Positions 1-7,839 of a DNA stretch of 64,000 nucleotides are shown piece after piece. Origin of the DNA: Gracilimonas sp040882225 (lineage in GTDB: Bacteria; Bacteroidota; Rhodothermia; Balneolales; Balneolaceae); assembly GCA_040882225.1 (NCBI GenBank), contig JBBEBR010000003.1, forward strand, positions 105,104 through 169,103. The letters run 5' to 3'. How positions within the stretch are numbered: the first letter of the stretch is position 1; every line of letters begins with the position of its first letter. The position numbers and the translations under genes were made by a program. The notes under the pieces were generated by a model, which did not search any database, had not been told where the DNA came from, and saw only the letters and a list, made by a program, of their open reading frames with translations.

Positions 1-678
1 GGCTACAAAAGAGCGGAAATTATTGGCGCTTTTATCAATTTGGTTACGCTGGTTCTTATAGCTTTATTTTTGTTGAAGGAAGGAGTTGAGCGGTTTCTCG
101 ATCCCCAGCCCATCGATGGATTCACCATGTTCTGGGTAGCCATTGTCGGGTTGATTGGGAATCTTGTTACCGCCGCTTTGCTCTACAAAGATTCCAAAAC
201 GAACCTGAATATGCGCAGTGCTTTCATCCACATTTTGTCGGATGGCCTTTCTTCTGTTGGGGTGATTATTGGCGGTTGGCTGGTATTGAAATACGAGTGG
301 TATATTGTTGACCCGATTCTTACGATGGTGATTGGTGCTTATATTTTGTGGCACTCGTACCATATGCTGCGAGAAACCATCAACATTCTTATGGAGTCTA
401 CTCCCGATAATATTGATATTGACGAGTTAACTTCCACCATGAAATCGGTGGCTGAAGTTTGTGGTGCGCATCATGTGCATGTGTGGCAGTTGGATGAACA
501 AAATATTTTACTTGAGAGCCACATTGTGATTGAAAAGCAGGATTTGGAAAAAATGGAATCCATTAAAACAGAAATAAAAAAACTGTTGCACGACAAATTC
601 GGCATCCATCACAGCACGCTTGAGTTTGAGTTTGAACCCTGTGCTGATCACAAACATGAAATTGTGCATCAACACTGA
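1..678 (+). CDS. Cation diffusion facilitator transporter (5' partial)
   Basis: The reading frame is open from base 1, so the true start lies outside the window; about 225 residues of the C-terminal part are visible. The first residues (GYKRAEIIGAF) match the end of TM3 in CDF/ZitB/CzcD zinc exporters, followed by further membrane segments, one carrying the conserved HILSD (His-x3-Asp metal site, near base 225). The remainder is the cytoplasmic metal-binding domain with an AHHVHVWQL stretch and a His-rich tail. CDF proteins exchange Zn2+ or related divalent metal for protons across the inner membrane. The following gene starts 18 bp downstream on the same strand. Metal specificity cannot be read from the fragment. 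Confidence 0.9.
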   Translation, partial: GYKRAEIIGAFINLVTLVLIALFLLKEGVERFLDPQPIDGFTMFWVAIVGLIGNLVTAALLYKDSKTNLNMRSAFIHILSDGLSSVGVIIGGWLVLKYEWYIVDPILTMVIGAYILWHSYHMLRETINILMESTPDNIDIDELTSTMKSVAEVCGAHHVHVWQLDEQNILLESHIVIEKQDLEKMESIKTEIKKLLHDKFGIHHSTLEFEFEPCADHKHEIVHQH

Positions 679-696
679 TTTATCTTTTGAAGAAAA

Positions 697-1707
697 ATGG
701 ATCCAGTTACACATGGATTAATCGGGGCAACCGCAGCTCAATCTTTTGCTGAAGAAAAGAAACTCCGTCCCGCCGCTTTCACAGGTTTTGTCGCCGCCAC
801 TATTGCCGATCTCGACATTTTTATTCACAGCGCAAACGATCCCTTACTCAACATCGAGATACACCGGCAGTTTACACACTCCTTTGTTTTTATACCGCTT
901 GGCGGACTGATTGCCACCCTTCTTGTTTGGTGGTTTGTGAGGCACCGGCTTACCATCAAGCAGATTTACGCGTTTAGTCTAATCGGTTACGCTACCAGTG
1001 GAATTACCGATTCTCTCACCAGTTATGGTACTCAGTTATTTTGGCCTTTTTGGGATGAACGTTTTGCGTTCAACCTGATATCCGTTTTCGATCCTCTTTT
1101 TTCTGCGGGAATTTTGATTGCCGTATTTTTGGGACTTATTTACATGAAAAAGAAGTATATCAGCTTTGGCTGGATTTGGATTATCGCCTATCTGTTTCTT
1201 TGTTTTGTGCAACAAAACCGGGCAGAATCAGCGGTTTCTGGCGTGATTTCGGAAAGAAATCATACCGTGGAGAAAATTGTGATAAAGCCAACTTTGGGAA
1301 ATCAGCTGCTTTGGAGTGCCCGGTATATTGCCGGAGACAGTGTGTACGCGGTGGGAATAAGAGCGGGAATTTTTGGGGGAATCAAAATTTACGAAGGGGA
1401 GTCGCAACAAATTTTGAATTGGAGAAAAGAATATTCTGCTTACGAAAAAACAACGCTCTACAACGACATTCAGCGATTTTCTAAACTATCGAAAGGTTTT
1501 TTGATTCACCATACCACAGAAAAAAACATAATTGGTGATGCTCGTTACGCGATGCTGCCCACTTCTATGAAACCGCTTTGGGGAATTGAAGCCGATACAT
1601 CACAGCCGCAAAAACACGTAGAGTTCCTGAACTTTCGGGATGCGGGAGAAGAAGTCAGGAGCGAATTTTTGGAGATGCTGAAGGGAAATCATCCGAAACC
1701 GGATTAA
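697..1707 (+). CDS. YdjM-family inner-membrane metal-dependent hydrolase
   Basis: A 336-residue protein beginning MDPVTHGLIGA, the signature of the YdjM/LexA-regulated membrane-bound metal-dependent hydrolase family (DUF457). Histidines and aspartates in THG (residues 5-7), the D-L-D motif near residue 40 and RQFTHS near residue 60 are the conserved putative metal ligands. About four transmembrane segments occupy the first half; the C-terminal third is soluble. The substrate is unknown for the family. A purine-rich stretch (gaagaaaa) precedes the ATG, and it may be cotranscribed with the upstream cation transporter. Confidence 0.85.
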   Translation: MDPVTHGLIGATAAQSFAEEKKLRPAAFTGFVAATIADLDIFIHSANDPLLNIEIHRQFTHSFVFIPLGGLIATLLVWWFVRHRLTIKQIYAFSLIGYATSGITDSLTSYGTQLFWPFWDERFAFNLISVFDPLFSAGILIAVFLGLIYMKKKYISFGWIWIIAYLFLCFVQQNRAESAVSGVISERNHTVEKIVIKPTLGNQLLWSARYIAGDSVYAVGIRAGIFGGIKIYEGESQQILNWRKEYSAYEKTTLYNDIQRFSKLSKGFLIHHTTEKNIIGDARYAMLPTSMKPLWGIEADTSQPQKHVEFLNFRDAGEEVRSEFLEMLKGNHPKPD

Positions 1708-1708
1708 C

Positions 1709-2203
1709 TCAGTTTGCTGAAAAATCCTGGTTGTAAGGGTTGTTTTCAGGGATGGTGATTTTTATTAAACCATATTGTGAAATTGAATGGCATTGGTTGC
1801 AGGAGTTTATCATGGTTTGATAGTTCTTCTGAAACAGCTCCGCATCTTTCGAATCAATAGCGACTTCCATTTGCTCAATTTGCGGCAGAAGGATAGTTTC
1901 GAGCAACTCGCTTCGGTTGATGCCTTCATCCACATAATTGCCACCGATAATCATGTCGGAAACTTCTTCCAGTTCATGAGCATAAATATCAGCCAAAGCC
2001 CAGTTTTCTTCCACTCCGGCGAGATATAGTTTGGTTGCATATCTATCTATAAAAGCCATTTGGTAAATCAACGGAAGCTGAGCTTCATAGTTTTCTTCAC
2101 TGTTGGATTGTGCAGAAGATTCTTCCCCATCCTGACACGCAAATCCGGTTAAAATTATGGTAGTTATAAGCAGTATACCGGAAAGTTTATGAAGGTTTTT
2201 CAT
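1709..2203 (-). CDS. Lipoprotein with a single c-type haem motif
   Basis: A 164-residue predicted lipoprotein: hydrophobic signal followed by a lipobox (TGFAC, Cys23). Near the C-terminus residues 135-139 read CNQCH, the CxxCH site that covalently binds haem c. The segment between is mostly helical and acidic, compatible with a four-helix cytochrome c-prime-like fold, although I do not recognise a specific family. It lies divergent from the SCO and PCu(A)C genes, which deliver copper to terminal oxidases, so a periplasmic electron-transfer or oxidase-linked role is an inference. Tail-to-tail with the upstream YdjM-like gene, one base apart. Confidence 0.65.
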   Translation of the reverse strand: MKNLHKLSGILLITTIILTGFACQDGEESSAQSNSEENYEAQLPLIYQMAFIDRYATKLYLAGVEENWALADIYAHELEEVSDMIIGGNYVDEGINRSELLETILLPQIEQMEVAIDSKDAELFQKNYQTMINSCNQCHSISQYGLIKITIPENNPYNQDFSAN

Positions 2204-2359
2204 GATGAGAGATAAAGGTTTAATAATTGTGAAGAATCAAGAATTAAAAATACTAAGTTCAGTTACGGGTAACAAGAAATGGAAGCAGAACAGTTCAAGA
2301 AGCGAGTAATAATTCGTGAGAAACTGTATGTTATTTCCGAATAGTCTTACATTAGAAGC

Positions 2360-2935
2360 ATGAAAAAAATACTTTTTTTACTTCCAGTTTTGATACTTGC
2401 GGCTTGTGGAAACCGGGTAAATGTAATCGATGATTTTGGCGATGCGTCTTTTCAGCTTGTAAATCAGGACAGCGTTGAGGTTGTTTTTCCGGATGATTAT
2501 ATAGGCCGATATGTGGTTATTGGTTTTATCTACACAAACTGTCCCGACATCTGCTCGCTCATCACTCAGAATCTTGCCCAAATTCAGAAAGATCTGAATT
2601 ATCCTGATGACGTGCATTTTGTGGCTGCTACTTTTGATCCTGAACGGGATACGCCATCTGCACTTAAAAAATACGCTAAACCATTTGGTGTAGATAAAAA
2701 CTTCGATTTCCTCACTGGCGATTCAACCCAGGTATATGCGCTTATGGACAGCGCCCGTGTTCGCAGTCAGGTTTCTTTTTCACAAACAACGGACGAAGGA
2801 AAAGAGCTGTACTTCATCAACCATTCCGATAAAATAATGGTGCTGGACAAAAAGTCTCGGGTGATTTTGGAATATGGCGGAAGTCAAAAAGTGATTCCCT
2901 CATTGATAAAAGAAGACCTCAACAAAATCAGATGA
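2360..2935 (+). CDS. SCO1/SenC-family copper chaperone lipoprotein
   Basis: A 191-residue thioredoxin-fold lipoprotein (lipobox LAAC, Cys16). The SCO copper site is present: CPDIC gives Cys61 and Cys65 (CxxxC) and a conserved His lies in FINHSD near residue 155. SCO proteins bind copper in the periplasm and assemble the CuA centre of cytochrome c oxidase. The next gene, a PCu(A)C chaperone, overlaps its stop by 4 bp (ATGA), so the two are surely cotranscribed and translationally coupled. Confidence 0.9.
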   Translation: MKKILFLLPVLILAACGNRVNVIDDFGDASFQLVNQDSVEVVFPDDYIGRYVVIGFIYTNCPDICSLITQNLAQIQKDLNYPDDVHFVAATFDPERDTPSALKKYAKPFGVDKNFDFLTGDSTQVYALMDSARVRSQVSFSQTTDEGKELYFINHSDKIMVLDKKSRVILEYGGSQKVIPSLIKEDLNKIR

Positions 2936-3387
2936 AATCACTCAATACACTTTTTTCCTTAGTAATCGGACTCCTGTTTTTCTTGACCTCGTGTTCGGGC
3001 GGGAAAACAGAGCAGGCCGAAATTCAGCAAGAAGAAATTATGGTGGAGCGTGTTCGTCCGGCGCAGGAAGGCGGAACTACCGCGGCATATTTCACTTACA
3101 AAAATGAGCTCGAAACCACAGATACGTTACTTTCTGTTTCCAGTGAAGTGGCGGGAATGTCTCAGGTTCATGAAAGCTATCTCACAGACGATGGAATGAT
3201 GGGCATGCGTGAGCAAAAGAATCTCGCTGTAGAAGCTGGCGAGTCCTTAAATTTTGCGCAGGGCGGGCTTCACGTAATGCTGATGCAGCTCAAAGAAAAC
3301 CTTCAAGTCGGCGATACCGTTACCTTGAAGATGCAGTTTAAAAACAAGGGATTAGTAGAAAAGCTGCTTCCGGTTCGCACCTATTAA
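2932..3387 (+). CDS. PCu(A)C periplasmic copper chaperone lipoprotein
   Basis: A 151-residue lipoprotein (lipobox LTSC, Cys21) with the PCu(A)C/DUF461 copper site: MSQVHES, then a Met-rich DDGMMGMRE loop, then GGLHVMLM, reproducing the family H-x(n)-M-x(n)-H-x-M pattern. These proteins pass Cu(I) to SCO or directly to the CuA site of haem-copper oxidases. The ATG overlaps the SCO stop codon by four bases, forming a two-gene copper-delivery operon. Confidence 0.9.
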   Translation: MKSLNTLFSLVIGLLFFLTSCSGGKTEQAEIQQEEIMVERVRPAQEGGTTAAYFTYKNELETTDTLLSVSSEVAGMSQVHESYLTDDGMMGMREQKNLAVEAGESLNFAQGGLHVMLMQLKENLQVGDTVTLKMQFKNKGLVEKLLPVRTY

Positions 3388-3395
3388 TAATTACC

Positions 3396-4226
3396 ATGCA
3401 GGAACTCATCAACCTCTTTGAACAAACGCAGGTGGTGGTAGCCGTAACGGGTTTAATCATTCTCTTGCTTGCGGAATCTCTGCACCCGTTTTTTGATTTT
3501 TACAGCGGCTCATTCAAAAAAAGGGGAGTTCATTTTGTCGCAAATCTTTCTCTTGGTTTTGTGAATGCGCTCTTAAATGCGGCTCTTTTTGTGGGACTTT
3601 GGCTTTGGGCGGCTAACTGGGCAGATACAAATAATTTCGGAATCCTAAACTGGATGGCCGAAATACTTCCTGTTTTTCCGGATTGGCTGCGTGTTATTTT
3701 AGCCATTCTTTTCTTTGATTTCTGGATGTACATTTGGCACCGGCTGAATCACCGTATTCCATTTTTGTGGCGATTTCACCGCGTGCACCACTCCGATTCC
3801 ACCATGGATGTTTCTACCGCAACACGATTTCATACTGGCGAAATACTTTTTTCTTCATTGCTACGAATACCTGTAATTCTACTGTTGGGAATTTATTTAT
3901 GGGAATTGCTGATATATGAAATTCTGGTGGCGCTTGTTGTTCAGTTCCACCATGCCAATATAAACCTGCCCGGCAAACTGGATAATATTCTTCGGTTCAT
4001 TATTGTTACCCCGCATATGCACAAAGTTCACCATTCTCGCTGGCGGCCCGAAACCGATTCAAATTACAGTACGGTTTTCTCTTTTTGGGATAGGATCCTG
4101 CGCACTTTCCGCCTTCATAATCCATTGCACACGCTGCATTTAGGATTAGATGAATTTGACACCGATGGCGACCGGAAAATAAAAGGCTTGTTCAGCATGC
4201 CGTTTAGAAAAGGAAAGAAACTTTAA
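3396..4226 (+). CDS. Sterol desaturase / fatty-acid hydroxylase family membrane protein
   Basis: A 276-residue integral membrane di-iron protein. The three histidine clusters of the fatty-acid hydroxylase superfamily are visible: HRLNH, HRVHH near residues 126-131, and HMHKVHH near residue 205. Hydrophobic segments lie on both sides. Members hydroxylate or desaturate sterols, carotenoids, lipids or ether lipids; the substrate cannot be deduced here. It follows the PCu(A)C gene by 8 bp and may be in the same transcript. Confidence 0.88.
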   Translation: MQELINLFEQTQVVVAVTGLIILLLAESLHPFFDFYSGSFKKRGVHFVANLSLGFVNALLNAALFVGLWLWAANWADTNNFGILNWMAEILPVFPDWLRVILAILFFDFWMYIWHRLNHRIPFLWRFHRVHHSDSTMDVSTATRFHTGEILFSSLLRIPVILLLGIYLWELLIYEILVALVVQFHHANINLPGKLDNILRFIIVTPHMHKVHHSRWRPETDSNYSTVFSFWDRILRTFRLHNPLHTLHLGLDEFDTDGDRKIKGLFSMPFRKGKKL

Positions 4227-4238
4227 TTTTCAGGCAGC

Positions 4239-4859
4239 TCAGGCAGTGAGTACGTTATTTAGTTTTTTAGACCAGGTATGCACATAATCTTGCAATAAAT
4301 CCAGGCTCAGCTCTTCCGCATGATTTTCTACCCTGGAAATCACCGTACTGCTCAATCCCAGCTTATCCGCAATTTCAGCCTGGGTAAGTTTCGCCTCCTG
4401 GCGAGCCTGCCGTAGAATAGCTCCAATCTTAAAATGCAGGTACCCTTCTTCAAAATTTTTATCAAATCCATCGTTCTGCTTTTTTCGTTTTTTGATGTAC
4501 TTGTGCAAATCGTTTTGGCTTAAAAACCAGAAAGGAGGCTTGTAGTTTTTAGCGACTTTTCGCGCTTCTGCTTTTTCGTTTTGGAAGGCTTTTTGAGTTG
4601 TGGTTGAAAAGTCGGCGTTACACAAAACCCAATCATCCTGATAAGCGAAAGCGAGTAGCCAGTAGTTTTTGAAATCGACGGTGATTCGAATTTCCCATAG
4701 TTCCCTGTCTTCCTCTTCCTGGAAAAAATACTGCACCGGAAGCCAATCCGACTCTTCCACCAGTCTAAGTACCCAACTAATTTTTTGTGCGTCTTTGGAT
4801 GGCAATGCGTCCAAAAACTCCTTCACAGGATTTTGATTATCGCTTTTACAAAACTTCAT
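4239..4859 (-). CDS. Fused HigB-like toxin and HigA-like XRE antitoxin
   Basis: One 206-residue frame carries both halves of a type II toxin-antitoxin module. Residues 1 to about 108 resemble phage-Gp49/HigB (RelE superfamily) toxins: LPVQYFFQEEED then ELWEIRI, ending in a degenerate TTTQKAFQNEKAEARK where the family has the KKTxKTP motif. Residues about 115-206 resemble HigA: LHKYIKKRK, FKIGAILRQARQEAKLT, then the helix-turn-helix and VISRVENHAEE. HigB toxins are ribosome-dependent mRNA nucleases and HigA neutralises and autorepresses. A single-chain fusion would be permanently self-inhibited or have become a regulator. It borders the direct repeat of the adjacent restriction-modification insertion. 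Confidence 0.75.
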   Translation of the reverse strand: MKFCKSDNQNPVKEFLDALPSKDAQKISWVLRLVEESDWLPVQYFFQEEEDRELWEIRITVDFKNYWLLAFAYQDDWVLCNADFSTTTQKAFQNEKAEARKVAKNYKPPFWFLSQNDLHKYIKKRKKQNDGFDKNFEEGYLHFKIGAILRQARQEAKLTQAEIADKLGLSSTVISRVENHAEELSLDLLQDYVHTWSKKLNNVLTA

Positions 4860-4964
4860 GTAATTCTCCTCGGCCTTTATAGAAATAAACCTATTTCAGT
4901 AAGATTGGTTTCGAAATTGTGCAAAAGGATAAATTTTCTTCAAAAAAAGAAAAAAGAGCAGGGT

Positions 4965-5021
4965 TTTACAACCAATCCACAATACTATCCTTCTTTTCTA
5001 CCTGCACGTATTTCTCGAAAA
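4965..5021. repeat. Left 57-bp direct repeat (duplicated ABC-ATPase 3' end)
   Basis: Identical over 57 bases to 7080-7136. On the minus strand it encodes the ATPase tail EKYVQVEKKDSIVDWL and its TAA stop, but nothing of the rest of that gene, so it is a non-functional copy. Identity ends abruptly at both sides (4964/7079 and 5022/7137 differ). Confidence 0.95.
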
Positions 5022-5098
5022 ATGAAAAATTGCTTGATAAATTACAGAAGAAGCAGTAGAATGAACAAGGTTGTATAAGGTTAACAAATGTATAATAT

Positions 5099-6163
5099 AT
5101 GAGTAAGTATCTTACAATAAGTGAAGCAGCAAAAAAATTAAATGTGAGTACCGGTACACTCAGACGCTGGGATAAAAATGGGAAATTCAAAAGCCATCGC
5201 CATCCTATAAATAATTATCGCGTTTATACTGAGGAACAAGTTTCCGATTTAGTTAAAGATGTTGAGACTTTGTATGAACCCTCTAAGGCTAAGATTGATG
5301 TTAATGATCCTTTTTTTGAAACAGAGTTAGGGTCACTCTTTAACTGTGATTGTAATGATCTCTTAGATAGCTTAGAACCAAATTCAATAGATCTAATTTT
5401 TGCAGACCCGCCATATAATATCAAAAAAGCAGAATGGGACTCTTTTTCTTCACAAAAGGAATATGTTGAATGGTCAATGAAGTGGATTGAAAAAGCTGAA
5501 AGAGTTCTTAAAGATACGGGTTCTATATATATATGTGGATTCTCTGAAATCTTAGCTGATATAAAATGGAGTTCTTCAAAGTTATTCAAAGGGTGCAAAT
5601 GGTTAGTTTGGTTTTACAGAAATAAAGCAAATCTCGGTCGAGATTGGGGTAGGTCTCACGAAAGCATATTGCATTTTCGTAAGTCTAAAAATTTTACTTT
5701 TAATCAAGATCCTATTCGAATCCCATATAATAAACACACTTTAAAATATCCAAAAAGAAAGCAGGCAAACTCGTCTCAATATTCTAATGGGAATGGTAAA
5801 AGCTATACTTGGGAGCCTCACCCACTGGGGGCTAAGCCAAAAGATGTACTTGAGATTCCAACACTCTCAAATGGCTCGTGGGAACGGTTTGACCATGAAA
5901 CGCAAAAGCCAGTGGAACTTCTAAAAAGAATAATATTATCCTCTTCAGAGGTTAATGATATTATCCTTGATCCATTTGGAGGTTCGGGCACAACTTATGC
6001 AGTTTCTGAGGCCTTAAATAGAAGATGGATTGGTTCCGAATTAAACAATGATTATTGCCACACGATTAAGGAACGGGTATCTGATGCTGAGCATATCAAT
6101 AGAATCATGCAGGGCGAAGATGACTCTACAGCAAGGCAAAGAAGATTAGAGTTAAGAGGCTAA
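5099..6163 (+). CDS. DNA methyltransferase with N-terminal MerR/excisionase-type HTH
   Basis: A 354-residue amino-methyltransferase of the beta class: the catalytic motif DPPY (residues 103-106) precedes the AdoMet-binding motif DPFGGSGTT (291-299). These enzymes methylate adenine N6 or cytosine N4 and protect sites from a cognate nuclease. Residues 1-50 are an additional domain, YLTISEAAKKLNVS then TLRRWDKNGK, typical of MerR/excisionase winged helix-turn-helix proteins, suggesting that it also binds DNA to autoregulate. The start is set by this domain. A TATAAT at 5091-5096 sits almost on the ATG. The last codons overlap the convergent endonuclease gene by 12 bp. Confidence 0.88.
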   Translation: MSKYLTISEAAKKLNVSTGTLRRWDKNGKFKSHRHPINNYRVYTEEQVSDLVKDVETLYEPSKAKIDVNDPFFETELGSLFNCDCNDLLDSLEPNSIDLIFADPPYNIKKAEWDSFSSQKEYVEWSMKWIEKAERVLKDTGSIYICGFSEILADIKWSSSKLFKGCKWLVWFYRNKANLGRDWGRSHESILHFRKSKNFTFNQDPIRIPYNKHTLKYPKRKQANSSQYSNGNGKSYTWEPHPLGAKPKDVLEIPTLSNGSWERFDHETQKPVELLKRIILSSSEVNDIILDPFGGSGTTYAVSEALNRRWIGSELNNDYCHTIKERVSDAEHINRIMQGEDDSTARQRRLELRG

Positions 6164-7045
6164 CATTTTCCAAACCTGCTTACTGATCAGTTCTGAAAAT
6201 TTGTACATATGCTGATTGTATGGATCTTTTTGTGCCTGAGGGGGAGGGTCTAAGTAATAGATTCCATTAAGTTGAGTTAAAAATTTTGTGTACACCATGA
6301 ATAAGCCAGAAACCAACGTATAACTTATATTATCGGTCTCTTTTCTCTGCACATCATTCAAAAAAATTCCAATTACATTTATTTTATGACCAACGAATTC
6401 TTGCAACAGAATTTTATCAATGAAAATCTTACCCATTCTATCTTTTGAAGATGTCTTCGCAGATACCACTATTTCGTTTTCATGTATATTAGTAGTGGAA
6501 GATTTTACCTCTTTAAAGGGGGACAAAATCAAGTCGTTTTCACATTTATAAGTTCTTGTTTTTCCTTCATGATCGTAAGGTATTTTCAGAACAACTCTTT
6601 TATTAGTTATACCAACAGCCGTAAAGACCGCTCTCATCAGTTCCTCCAGTCGGTTACCTAAATGTTTTCTCGCACTATTTGAGTTAATTAATAAGTCCAT
6701 ACTACATCCAATAGATTGATGTATAGTATAGATGACAGAATCAATGTTTAACAAAGCTTCCAACTCTAAATCAATTTTGCCTTTAGTCTTATTAATAGAC
6801 CTAAAATGCTTCATACATTCTTTGTACTTCACTTTGAACTCAGAAGAAGAACTGATAAATAAATCCTTATTAATTGGTCTTAAAAACTTAGTGCTTCCAG
6901 CAGTTGTAGATTCATGAATAACAAAATTGTTTCGATAATTTGAGTTGGTAATTACTTCTGGAATATAGTTTAGTGCTCTACAGGCGGTTTCATAGAATTC
7001 ACCCAGCTCTTTTTTTGGTGTTTTCAGGTCACTTGCTAAATCCAT
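6152..7045 (-). CDS. Probable type II restriction endonuclease
   Basis: A 297-residue protein convergent with, and overlapping by 12 bp, the methyltransferase; the two fill the interval between the direct repeats. I do not recognise a named family. A plausible PD-(D/E)xK core is Asp171 (ENDLIL), Glu191-Ile-Val-Val and Lys197 within VSAKTSSKDR; the AKTSSKDR segment resembles the K-T-(S/T)-x-K-(D/E)-R helix seen in several type II nucleases. The assignment as partner nuclease rests mainly on gene pairing. It is AT-rich relative to the flanking ABC genes, consistent with acquisition. Recognition sequence unknown. Confidence 0.65.
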   Translation of the reverse strand: MDLASDLKTPKKELGEFYETACRALNYIPEVITNSNYRNNFVIHESTTAGSTKFLRPINKDLFISSSSEFKVKYKECMKHFRSINKTKGKIDLELEALLNIDSVIYTIHQSIGCSMDLLINSNSARKHLGNRLEELMRAVFTAVGITNKRVVLKIPYDHEGKTRTYKCENDLILSPFKEVKSSTTNIHENEIVVSAKTSSKDRMGKIFIDKILLQEFVGHKINVIGIFLNDVQRKETDNISYTLVSGLFMVYTKFLTQLNGIYYLDPPPQAQKDPYNQHMYKFSELISKQVWKMLAS

Positions 7046-7079
7046 TTACCCCTTTTTTCTATAATATAAACAGTTACGG

Positions 7080-7136
7080 TTTACAACCAATCCACAATAC
7101 TATCCTTCTTTTCTACCTGCACGTATTTCTCGAAAA
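7080..7136. repeat. Right 57-bp direct repeat (native ABC-ATPase 3' end)
   Basis: Second copy of the 57-bp repeat, here serving as the genuine last codons and stop of the ABC-ATPase gene. Being part of an intact gene, this copy retains the ancestral target sequence. The absence of any base difference suggests a recent duplication or ongoing gene conversion. Confidence 0.95.
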
Positions 7137-7839
7137 TCTGGTGGAGGGTGGAATGTTTTTGGAGCTCTTTTCTGCTTTCCGAATCAAGATAGGCTTCGAT
7201 TTTGCCATTGTGAAGGATGGCGATATCATCGCAAAGGTTTTCGATAACTTCCAAAATATGGCTGGTGATAATGATGGTTACGCCTTTTGCTTTCAATTTT
7301 CGGATAATGGTTTTCATTCGGTCGATTGAAATAACATCTACCGCTTCGAAGGGCTCATCCAGTAGCAACAATTGGGGCTCCACCAAAACAGAAGTAATGA
7401 AGGCCAGTTTTTTCCTGCTGCCGGAAGAGAGTTTATTCACTTTAATTTTGGCAAAATCTTTTATGTCGAAAAAATCCATCAGGGAGTAGGCCTTCTCAAT
7501 CAAGCCTTCTTGGGGGATTTCATACACATCGCAAACGTATTCGATAAATTCCGTACTGCTGAATTGCTCAAAAAGCAGCGGCGGTTGTAAAACAGAGGAT
7601 GTGAGTTTTTTGATGACCACTTCATTTTTTGGCTTCAGTTCTAAACCATGCACTAAAATTTGGCCTCCTTCAAAACTGAGCAACCCCGTTAACACGCCAA
7701 TCAATGTGCTTTTTCCGGCACCGTTGGGCCCAATCAATCCAAAAATAGAACCTTGAGGGATGGATAAATTGAGCCCTTTCAGGACTTCCGAGTCTTCATA
7801 TTTCTTTGATAAGTTGGTGATTTCTACAGCTCGTTCCAT
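7081..7839 (-). CDS. ABC transporter ATP-binding protein
   Basis: Start chosen at 7839 (MERAVEITNLSKKYED); a longer upstream frame only overlaps the permease gene. Walker A is GPNGAGKST, the signature is LSSGSRKK and Walker B is LLLLDEPFEAVD, followed by the switch region TSHILEV. About 252 residues, the usual size for an exporter nucleotide-binding subunit. The start codon lies inside the end of the permease gene (16-bp overlap), so the two are coupled. Cargo unknown. Its 3' end is the target duplicated by the adjacent restriction-modification insertion, but the gene itself is intact. Confidence 0.92.
   Translation of the reverse strand: MERAVEITNLSKKYEDSEVLKGLNLSIPQGSIFGLIGPNGAGKSTLIGVLTGLLSFEGGQILVHGLELKPKNEVVIKKLTSSVLQPPLLFEQFSSTEFIEYVCDVYEIPQEGLIEKAYSLMDFFDIKDFAKIKVNKLSSGSRKKLAFITSVLVEPQLLLLDEPFEAVDVISIDRMKTIIRKLKAKGVTIIITSHILEVIENLCDDIAILHNGKIEAYLDSESRKELQKHSTLHQIFEKYVQVEKKDSIVDWL

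Larger units (their letters stand above)
4965..7136. mobile_element. Restriction-modification unit inserted with long target duplication
   Basis: Two perfect 57-bp direct repeats (4965-5021 and 7080-7136) bracket a methyltransferase gene and a convergent putative endonuclease gene. The repeat is the last 17 codons plus stop of the ABC-ATPase gene that is intact at the right end, so the left copy is a duplicated gene tail. The repeat period is 2115 bp. There is no integrase or transposase and no terminal inverted repeat. Insertion with long target duplication has been described for restriction-modification genes in Helicobacter; this arrangement has the same form. The direction of events (insertion here, not loss elsewhere) is inference. 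Confidence 0.8.

Noticed and set aside
4966..5190. A 74-codon minus-strand frame ending like the ABC ATPase
   Set aside because: Only its last 17 codons belong to the duplicated 57-bp repeat; the rest is the antisense of the methyltransferase promoter and start.
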